Assembly: GCF_049472655.1 (NCBI RefSeq)
Contig: NZ_JAQNCS010000002.1
Span: 138,981-202,980, forward strand
DNA: 64,000 bases
Source of the DNA: Deferribacter abyssi
Lineage (GTDB): Bacteria; Chrysiogenota; Deferribacteres; Deferribacterales; Deferribacteraceae
Reading direction: 5' to 3'
The notes below the pieces were generated by a model. It saw only the letters and a list, made by a program, of their open reading frames with translations, did no database searches and was not told where the DNA came from. Position numbers and translations under genes: made by a program. How positions within the stretch are numbered: the stretch's first letter is position 1; the number at the start of each line of letters is the position of its first letter. This document shows positions 27,379 to 34,746 of the stretch, piece by piece.

Positions 27379-28931
27379 TTTTTAAACTCACTTTTTAATA
27401 TATCTTTATCAAAATTAGGGTCCACCAGCTTTTCCCATAAAAATATATAATTCTCATCAAAACATCTTGTAACCACACTTTCAGCATTCATTAATTTTAA
27501 AGTTTTTTGAATATTAAATCCTTCTTCCAAAAGTTTTTCATAAAAATTATAAAGATAACTTTCACCTCTTGCTAAAAAAGCTTGCAATATTGCACTTTTA
27601 TAACTCATTATATCATATTTTATATTAGGAATTCTACCCAACTTTTTCCTGAGTCCTCTTACTTTTTCCTCAATTATTTTTTTTTCTTGCAATCCAAAAT
27701 ATTGGAGTGGTGTAAAAGGTTTAGGAATAAAAATATTTATAGAAACTTTTATTTTACCAAGCCTATTAAACTTTTTCTTTTGAGCATTAAAAAAAATCTC
27801 AGCTATTTCTTTTATTCTATCAACTATCATCAATGCTTCATCATAGGTTTCTGTTGGAAGTCCTATCATATAATATAATTTTAAATTTTCCACCCCACAA
27901 TCAGCCACCATATTTGCCACATTTAAAACACTTTCTTTACTAACCATTTTATTTATAAGCTTTTTAAGTCTATCAGAACAAGTTTCTTCTGCTATTGTAA
28001 TAGACTTCACACTACCTCTTTTTAAAATTTCTATAAGCTCTCTGTCTAAAGTATCTGCTCTAAGTGATGAAACTGAAATTTTAAAACCTTTTTCAATAAA
28101 AAATTGCAGCTTATCTTTCACATCAGGCAAATCTCCAAAAGCTGCAGAAATTAGACCTAATTCTTTTGAAAAACTTTCACTTAAAATTTTTTCTTTAACT
28201 TTATTAAAATTAAATACTCTAAAAGGTCTATATGCAAATGTAGCCGTACAAAATCTGCATGAATATTTACACCCACTTGAAAGTTCAACAAGATATTCCC
28301 TTGCAAATTCTCCTTTCGATGTCTTGATTGTAGATGCAATAATATAATTTTTATTTCTCAACACAACTTTGGCTGGATATTTATCTTTGGTAAGAGCATA
28401 AGGTAATTTTTTTAAACTTTTTATTGCATCTTCTTTATTAAGATAATGAGAAAAAATCAACTCCAAATCATTAGACATCACCACAATATCACCAAGCAAT
28501 TCCACATCCACAATATCTATCAGTATTGATGGATTAATAAAAGTAAGTGCGCCACCAGCTATTATTAGAGGATAACTATTATCCCTTTGATAATTAAAAA
28601 TAGGAATTGATTCATTACTTAAGAACTTAATAAAATTAATAATATCTTCTTCATAATTTATTGAAAGAGCAATAATATCAAATTCTCTTAAAAATCTCTG
28701 ATTTTCAATAGAAAGATTGTTTTCAAGAAAATCTAAAACAAAACGCTCACAGGAAACAGAATCAAATGAATTAAAAATCCTATAAACATCCTGATATCCA
28801 ATATTTTGCATGGCAATTTCATATTTATTAGGATAAACAAGAGCAATTTTCACTCTTCCAAATTTCTGAATATAATTACTTTCTGCAGACAACAAATTCC
28901 TATAGTGATTTATAACAGACCATTTTTCCAT
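27354..28931 (-). CDS. B12-binding-like radical SAM protein
   Basis: A 525-residue protein. The N-terminal half resembles a B12-binding-type Rossmann domain found in methylthiotransferase-like radical SAM proteins. The cluster motif CKYSCRFC follows near residue 236, then a TIM-barrel core with AEETCSDRLKKLINKM and LYYMIGLPTETYDEA. The enzyme reaction is unknown; the family resembles uncharacterised B12/radical SAM proteins. It overlaps pgeF by 25 bases and is the first gene of the long minus-strand run. Its upstream region (28932-29127) is A+T-rich without a convincing promoter. Confidence 0.72.
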   Translation of the reverse strand: MEKWSVINHYRNLLSAESNYIQKFGRVKIALVYPNKYEIAMQNIGYQDVYRIFNSFDSVSCERFVLDFLENNLSIENQRFLREFDIIALSINYEEDIINFIKFLSNESIPIFNYQRDNSYPLIIAGGALTFINPSILIDIVDVELLGDIVVMSNDLELIFSHYLNKEDAIKSLKKLPYALTKDKYPAKVVLRNKNYIIASTIKTSKGEFAREYLVELSSGCKYSCRFCTATFAYRPFRVFNFNKVKEKILSESFSKELGLISAAFGDLPDVKDKLQFFIEKGFKISVSSLRADTLDRELIEILKRGSVKSITIAEETCSDRLKKLINKMVSKESVLNVANMVADCGVENLKLYYMIGLPTETYDEALMIVDRIKEIAEIFFNAQKKKFNRLGKIKVSINIFIPKPFTPLQYFGLQEKKIIEEKVRGLRKKLGRIPNIKYDIMSYKSAILQAFLARGESYLYNFYEKLLEEGFNIQKTLKLMNAESVVTRCFDENYIFLWEKLVDPNFDKDILKSEFKKCLKILEE

Positions 28932-29127
28932 AAACTTACCAGTATAATTAAAGTAAATATAATTTATACATACACAATAATTAGAGACTTAGTTACTAAA
29001 AATATCCAAAAATAATTACAATAACCAACGAAAAAACATAAATAAATATAATCCTTTAGAACTATACTATTATAAAAAAATATATAATAATAGAGAAATT
29101 TTTTATGATATAATGACAACATTTAAG

Positions 29128-30963
29128 TTAGTCTTCTAGAAGCTTTTTCACCTTTTGAAGAATATCGGGTAATTTGAAAGGCTTTTTTATAAAATCGTAT
29201 TGTACACCAGGTATATCAGGCACTTCACTGCCAATATAACCAGAAATATAAATGACATTACAAAAACCAAATCTATCTTGATATTTCTTCACAAACTCAA
29301 AACCTTTACCATCATCCAACATGATATCAGATATTATCAAATCAAAAGGATTATTTAGTTCAGATAATAATTTCAGCGCATCTTTTAAAGAAGTTGCACT
29401 TACAACCTCATAACCATTTGCTGTTAAGAATTCCTTTAAAGATAGTACAATAATCTCTTCATCATCTAAAACAAAAATCCTTCCATTTATATCTTCACTA
29501 TTAACAGTAGCAACATCAATATGTTCTTTTTCAACTACAGGCAACATTACTGTAAATTTTGTATATTCACCATATTTACTATCCACAAATACAATGCCAC
29601 CATTATCCTTAATATACCCATATACCATAGAAAGCCCTAACCCCATACTTCTATCAAATTTCTTAGTAGTAAAAAAAGGATCAAAAATTTTATCCAAATC
29701 TTCCTCTCTAATACCCGAAGCATTGTCATAAATTTCAATCTTAACGTATGATCCTTCTTTTAATTGAAGGTTGCTTTTGTGTTCATTTAAATATTTTTCC
29801 ACCGAAATCCTTATAATTTTTTTATCTTTATTTACTCCATGAAAAGCCTCAATAGAATTCACTATTAAGCTGAAAATTATATTCTTAAAAACCTCTTTAT
29901 TTAAACTAACATAACACTCACATTTGAAGTCAGTATCAATTTTTATATCAGCATCAAAAATATCTTTATACTCTTGTAACAACTCCTTTATTGCAACATC
30001 AATTCTAAATTCATTTTTGGATATATCCTTCATTCGAACAAAAAACATCAATTTATCAACTATTGTAGCAATCCCATCAGCTATTTCTTCTATTTTGTCA
30101 AGATAGGAAACTAGTTCCTTATCATTTCGTAATTTATTTTGACAAAGATTTGTGTAAGTAATTATCCCTGTTAAGTCATTATTTATTCTGTGCGCAACCC
30201 CCCTAATCATCCGCTCCAATGCCTCAAATTTCGTTTTTTTTGCCAATTCTTCTTCTAACATTATTTGATATGTTATATCTTTAAAAATAAATACATAAAA
30301 GCTATCATTTTCAAACTCAATCTTAAAGACAACATAAGTCAAATAATTCTTTTTACCATCATTAATGAAAGATAAAGTGTCATTAAAAACATCTTTTTCC
30401 TTTAAATAACTTTTTAACTTTTCTTTAAATATATTAAAATCCTTAAAAAACGGTAACTCATCTACTTTTAACACTTTGCTCTTTAAAAATTTTTCTAATG
30501 AATTGTTAATATACAAAACATCGAATTTTTTATCTGCAATTAGTACAAAATGAGGGGTTTTGTTTACAACTTCAGCAAACAAATAAATATTCTTATCTTT
30601 TTCATACAAATCAGAAACATCATTAACTATTGCCATCAGACCTTCTATTTGCTCATTTTCATGAACATATTTAGCAACGCTAACAAGAGCTGGGAATCTC
30701 TCACCATTATTCCTTTTTAAAAACAATCTATAATTTTTAACATAACCATCCTTAGCAATTAAATTAAGTATATTTTGCCTATCATCTAGATTTACATAAA
30801 ACTCAAAAGACCTTCTACGCAATAAATCATTTTTATCAATTTTTAAAATCTCAGAAATTTCATCATTAGCAAAAACTATAGTACCATCAAGCTTGACAAC
30901 TAATATACCATATGGAATATGCTCCAAAAAATACTTATAATTTTTCAATTCTAGTTTGTACAT
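29128..30963 (-). CDS. Soluble PAS sensor histidine kinase with C-terminal receiver
   Basis: A 611-residue hybrid kinase without membrane segments. An N-terminal PAS domain (about 5-125) is followed by a second PAS-like region (about 125-235) and HisKA with phospho-acceptor H near 258 (GVAHRINNDLTGII). An ATPase domain follows with MGLGLSMVYGYIKDNGG, then a receiver (about 495-611) with DLIISDIMLDDG. This layout is typical of redox or energy sensors, but no cofactor-binding residues can be assigned. It overlaps the HDOD gene stop, so the two are co-translated. No dedicated response regulator is adjacent. Confidence 0.84.
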   Translation of the reverse strand: MYKLELKNYKYFLEHIPYGILVVKLDGTIVFANDEISEILKIDKNDLLRRRSFEFYVNLDDRQNILNLIAKDGYVKNYRLFLKRNNGERFPALVSVAKYVHENEQIEGLMAIVNDVSDLYEKDKNIYLFAEVVNKTPHFVLIADKKFDVLYINNSLEKFLKSKVLKVDELPFFKDFNIFKEKLKSYLKEKDVFNDTLSFINDGKKNYLTYVVFKIEFENDSFYVFIFKDITYQIMLEEELAKKTKFEALERMIRGVAHRINNDLTGIITYTNLCQNKLRNDKELVSYLDKIEEIADGIATIVDKLMFFVRMKDISKNEFRIDVAIKELLQEYKDIFDADIKIDTDFKCECYVSLNKEVFKNIIFSLIVNSIEAFHGVNKDKKIIRISVEKYLNEHKSNLQLKEGSYVKIEIYDNASGIREEDLDKIFDPFFTTKKFDRSMGLGLSMVYGYIKDNGGIVFVDSKYGEYTKFTVMLPVVEKEHIDVATVNSEDINGRIFVLDDEEIIVLSLKEFLTANGYEVVSATSLKDALKLLSELNNPFDLIISDIMLDDGKGFEFVKKYQDRFGFCNVIYISGYIGSEVPDIPGVQYDFIKKPFKLPDILQKVKKLLED

Positions 30964-31796
30964 TAATCACCTGAAAATATTTTTTTCTCCATCTCATATA
31001 TATCAGAAAAAGCTTCACAAACACTCTTCATAATATCTTCATCTAAATTTAAAATATTTACCCCTTTTTCAAAAATAACACTATCTGATAAATTCAAACC
31101 AATCCCTTTAGTATTTACTAAATAATTTGATACACCTAACAATGCAATCATTTTATCTTTATACCCAGCAATATCATGATGGTAATATACCTTTTCATAA
31201 TAATCTCTGGGAAGTTTCCATTCTTTCAACACATAACCACCAACCTCAGCGTGATTAAACCCAATTAAATTGGATTCTATTTCACATATATTAACATTCG
31301 TTTTTTTTGCAATTGTTACAATCTCTTCATAAAACTCAGTAGTAATTAATAAAATAACTTTTCCAATGTCATGAAGAATCCCTAATAAAAAAGCCTCACT
31401 ACTATCAATATCACTGATATGCTGACTTAACAGCCTAGCCATTATTGCAACACTAAGTGAATGTTCCCATATATTATTGGCTAAATCCTTCTTCGATTCA
31501 TTCTTATAAAAATAACTCTTCATTGAAAGAGCAGCTAATAAACTTTTTAAATTTTTCTCACCCAATATAACAATAGCATGTCTTAAATCTTTTATCTCAT
31601 CCCTAGGAGAAAAAATGGCAGAATTAGCCACTTTTAAAATCTCAGCTGTTAAAGCAACATCTTTAGATGCATAATACACAACATCAGTAATAGAATAATC
31701 CTTAGTATTCATCACGGCCAAAATTCTACTAGCTATTTGAGGTAATGGAGGAATATCCTTAACCTTTTCTAAAATTATTGAACTGTCAAACTTCAT
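30963..31796 (-). CDS. HDOD-domain signalling protein
   Basis: A 277-residue protein almost entirely formed by an HDOD domain, the non-catalytic HD-related fold common in c-di-GMP and chemotaxis networks. Segments LPQIASRIL near the N-terminus, FLLGILHDIGK and FNHAEVGGYVLKEW are typical. It precedes and overlaps the PAS hybrid kinase gene. A TTGAAA-N17-TATAAT promoter ends 6 bases before its ATG, and no Shine-Dalgarno is visible. It probably acts as a regulator; partners are not evident. Confidence 0.85.
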   Translation of the reverse strand: MKFDSSIILEKVKDIPPLPQIASRILAVMNTKDYSITDVVYYASKDVALTAEILKVANSAIFSPRDEIKDLRHAIVILGEKNLKSLLAALSMKSYFYKNESKKDLANNIWEHSLSVAIMARLLSQHISDIDSSEAFLLGILHDIGKVILLITTEFYEEIVTIAKKTNVNICEIESNLIGFNHAEVGGYVLKEWKLPRDYYEKVYYHHDIAGYKDKMIALLGVSNYLVNTKGIGLNLSDSVIFEKGVNILNLDEDIMKSVCEAFSDIYEMEKKIFSGD

Positions 31797-31802
31797 CGTG
31801 CA

Positions 31803-31831
31803 ATTATATTTTTAATTATTTATTTTTTCAA
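31803..31831 (-). promoter_or_regulatory. Sigma-70 promoter of the HDOD-kinase operon (leaderless arrangement)
   Basis: On the minus strand TTGAAA (31831-31826), a 17-base spacer, and TATAAT (31808-31803), then TGCACG and ATG. Transcription would be expected to begin at or next to the A of the ATG. Confidence 0.72.
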
Positions 31832-31892
31832 GCAATTTTGGTACAAGTTTAAATAAAATCAAAGCTGAATTAAATCTCACAACAATAAATTA

Positions 31893-31920
31893 TTTACTTA
31901 TAAAAAAGTTAAACTATAAT
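31893..31920 (+). promoter_or_regulatory. Promoter of the AEC permease gene (leaderless arrangement)
   Basis: TTTACT (31893-31898), a 16-base spacer, and TATAAT (31915-31920), then TATTTT and ATG at 31927. No Shine-Dalgarno is present. It is divergent from the HDOD promoter, about 60 bases apart. Confidence 0.6.
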
Positions 31921-31926
31921 TATTTT

Positions 31927-32841
31927 ATGATAAATAATATCTTACCTATTTTTTTAACTATATTTTTTGGAAATTTTTTAAAAAAAACCGATTTTATTGA
32001 TGATAATTTTATAAAAAAAACCAATAAATTAATTTTTTATTTTTTATTACCATTCCTTTTATTTTACAAAATCGCAAAATCCAATATTGAGACTACTTTA
32101 AGTTTTAAACACATAGGTATTATATATACTTCAATTATATCTATAGGATTCATAAGTTTCATATTTCTAAAGGTTTTAAAAATAGATTCAAAAACAATAG
32201 GAACATTCATAATGAATAGTTTCAGAGGTAATTATGCATATATTGGGCTACCCGTTTCTTACTTCACGTTTGGAGACCAAGGACTCGTAATAGCTAGCAT
32301 TTATATGGCATTCATCGTTCCATTTGTTAACTTATCTTCAATTATATCTCTAACTATATTCAGCTCAACTAAAAATAGCTCATCAAAAATATTTAAACAG
32401 ATAATATTTAATCCTTTAGCCTTAGGTTGTATTATTGGAATAATCTTTTCATTTTTTAAAATAAAAATCCCCTTATCCATAGATCGGTTCTTAAATATCA
32501 ACTCTAATGCCACACTTCCACTAGCTCTTATGGCTATAGGTGCAAGTATTAATTTTGACAAATTAAAATCTTCATTAAAATTATCTCTTATTAACTCACT
32601 ATTCAAATTATTTTTTTTACCTTTAATAGGATATATAATTATCCAAATAATGAAAACACCTATGGACCTCAAAAGTAAAGTTATTATCATCCTTTTAGCC
32701 ACCCCTTCAGCTACAGTAAACTTTGTCTTAGCATCCACTATGAATGGAGATGTTAACTTGAGTGCAAATACAATTATAATATCAACAATCTTATCTTTTT
32801 TCACTTATTCTATCTATCTATACTTTTTTAATTTCTTATAA
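31927..32841 (+). CDS. AEC (auxin efflux carrier) family permease
   Basis: A 304-residue protein with about ten hydrophobic segments typical of the AEC family of secondary carriers (malate, malonate or amino-acid efflux in known members). The N-terminus INNILPIFLTIFFGNFLKK and the NFRGNYAYIGLPVSYFTFG-like region support the call. The substrate cannot be deduced. It is divergent from the HDOD-kinase pair, so those genes might regulate it, but this is only positional. Confidence 0.8.
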   Translation: MINNILPIFLTIFFGNFLKKTDFIDDNFIKKTNKLIFYFLLPFLLFYKIAKSNIETTLSFKHIGIIYTSIISIGFISFIFLKVLKIDSKTIGTFIMNSFRGNYAYIGLPVSYFTFGDQGLVIASIYMAFIVPFVNLSSIISLTIFSSTKNSSSKIFKQIIFNPLALGCIIGIIFSFFKIKIPLSIDRFLNINSNATLPLALMAIGASINFDKLKSSLKLSLINSLFKLFFLPLIGYIIIQIMKTPMDLKSKVIIILLATPSATVNFVLASTMNGDVNLSANTIIISTILSFFTYSIYLYFFNFL

Positions 32842-33147
32842 AAAATAAATTTAGTAAAATATGTAATCATGGTATTCTTCTAACTAGCAAATAACATCTT
32901 TCGGTAAAAAATTTTATTCCCTACCAAACTATCAATTTAAAAAGTATCACTAAATATTATAAAATATCGATTATAAAAATATGATACAACCTATTGATGT
33001 ATAATTATAATTAATAATAGCTTATAAAAATACATAGTAATTTAGAGTTTTTTACTTGATTTAATAAGTGAAAATATTATAAAGTCTAAATAATAAATAC
33101 TAAATTAATAATTAGTTATATAATATTACTTAAGAGCTCGTTTACTT
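32842..33147 (+). other. 306-base intergenic region, A+T-rich
   Basis: No coding frame, tRNA or clear terminator is visible between the AEC permease and DUF342 genes. The only supported element is a candidate promoter near its 3' end (33056-33083). The rest is low-complexity A+T sequence with short imperfect inverted repeats. Confidence 0.6.
33056..33083 (+). promoter_or_regulatory. Sigma-70 promoter of the DUF342/FapA gene
   Basis: TTGATT (33056-33061), a 16-base spacer, and TATAAA (33078-33083), about 64 bases before the ATG. A second TATAAT (33119-33124) with a poor -35 is an alternative. Confidence 0.5.
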
Positions 33148-34746
33148 ATGGGATACATTATAAAAGCCAAATCATTAGAAGAAGCATTTCATAAAGCTCA
33201 AAAATATTTTAATCGCAATATTGCAGATTTAGAGTATAAAATAATATCTATCAATCCTGAAGATAATGACGAAAAATATGTCTTGGATTTTAGTGTTAAA
33301 GAAGAAGTTATTGGAAAATCAGGAAAACTTTATGATGAAATTTTCACAGATGAGTTTGAAGTAATTATTTCTGAAGATGAAATGAAAGCCTACCTTTTCA
33401 TACCTCAAAACCCAAAGAGAAATATTGATAAAAAATACCTTCTAAATCTTTTAAATGAACATGGCGTTAAAAATGGAATATTAGAAGCAGAATTAGAAAG
33501 AATAGTTTATTATCTAAAAAATGAAAAACCACTTGAAAGTTCTATTTTAGTTGCACAAGGGAAACCTCCTAAAAATGGTAGTGATGGTGAGTTGATAATT
33601 AAGACAAAATCTGAAGATATTTTTGAGTCAATTTTAGGTGCAGATGAAGTACATGATAAAGTTGATTATAAAGAAGCTTTTAAGAAAAAGCTTTTAATAG
33701 TAAATGAAAACGAAGAAGTTGCTATGATTATCTCTCCTTCAAAAGGTGAAAATGGTTATACTGTAACAGGTAAAACAATCGAAGCAGTTGATGGAGAAGA
33801 AATTGAAGTAACTATTAGCGAAAATTTAGAACGAATTGACAACAAAATCATTTCTAAAATCAAAGGTCTACTTTCCATACAACAGTTTGATAAACTACAC
33901 TTCATACTTGATGTAACAAAAACATTTATAGTAAATGGAGATGTAGATTACTCAACAGGAAACATAGAATTCCCAGGTTCAGTTATAATAAAAGGTGAAA
34001 TCAAACCAGATTTTACTGTAAAAGCAGATGGTGATGTAATTGCTAAATCAGTTTCAGGTAACATTATCACAAAAGGAAATATCAAAGTCTCAGAAGGAAT
34101 TACCGGCAAAAGCTTCGTCAACAGATTGATTATCAATGCAAAAGGAGAAATAACTGCAAACTATATTCAATTTGCACAAATAACCACAGAATCGATGATT
34201 AAAGTAAAAAAATACATAAGAGATTCTATCATTTTCACTGAAAATTTCGTAGAAGTTACAGGTACACCTGGAATGATATATGGTGGTAAAATTAGTGCTC
34301 TAAAAGGAATCAAGGCTAAAGTGTTAGGCTCTCCTTCTTTTGCCAAAACAGTCGTAACTGCTGGTATTTCATCAAAAATAGTTAGTGAAATATCTCACTT
34401 AACTGTAGAAAAAAATTCTATCAACGAACAAATTACTAAAATTAGATTATATCTAGGTAATGCTGAAAACCCACTAGTTAGAGATAAATTAAAAGATAAA
34501 ATAGAAAAATTAAAAAAAATAAAAAAAGAATTAACAAAAAAACTACTTCAAATAGATATTAAACTAAGAGAACTTTATGAACAAGTAAAAAAGCACAAAG
34601 ATGCAAAAATTGAAGTATTAAAGGAAGTGAATCCAAATGTAAAAATTATTATAGGAGAAGCCACCCTAATAGTAGAAAAAAGGCTTAGAAATGGCTATTT
34701 CTTTTACAATCGAGACAAAAAAGCAATTGACTACATGTTAAAATAA
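33148..34746 (+). CDS. FapA-like (DUF342) polymer-binding protein
   Basis: A 532-residue protein. The first ~60 residues resemble a Jag-N-like domain (GYIIKAKSLEEAFHKAQ). The main body is DUF342/FapA, with a right-handed beta-helix-like core (about residues 235-420, glycine- and valine-rich, GDVDYSTGNIEFPGSV) and a helical coiled segment after residue 420. DUF342 proteins are common beside flagellar and signalling genes, but their function is poorly known. The stop region overlaps the convergent GGDEF/EAL gene by 9 bases. Only a weak ribosome site (AAGAG) precedes the ATG. Confidence 0.78.
   Translation: MGYIIKAKSLEEAFHKAQKYFNRNIADLEYKIISINPEDNDEKYVLDFSVKEEVIGKSGKLYDEIFTDEFEVIISEDEMKAYLFIPQNPKRNIDKKYLLNLLNEHGVKNGILEAELERIVYYLKNEKPLESSILVAQGKPPKNGSDGELIIKTKSEDIFESILGADEVHDKVDYKEAFKKKLLIVNENEEVAMIISPSKGENGYTVTGKTIEAVDGEEIEVTISENLERIDNKIISKIKGLLSIQQFDKLHFILDVTKTFIVNGDVDYSTGNIEFPGSVIIKGEIKPDFTVKADGDVIAKSVSGNIITKGNIKVSEGITGKSFVNRLIINAKGEITANYIQFAQITTESMIKVKKYIRDSIIFTENFVEVTGTPGMIYGGKISALKGIKAKVLGSPSFAKTVVTAGISSKIVSEISHLTVEKNSINEQITKIRLYLGNAENPLVRDKLKDKIEKLKKIKKELTKKLLQIDIKLRELYEQVKKHKDAKIEVLKEVNPNVKIIIGEATLIVEKRLRNGYFFYNRDKKAIDYMLK

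Noticed and set aside
29045..29096. Terminator after the PAS hybrid kinase
   Set aside because: The only inverted repeat (CTATTATA/TATAATAATAG) is all A/T and too weak to support a call.
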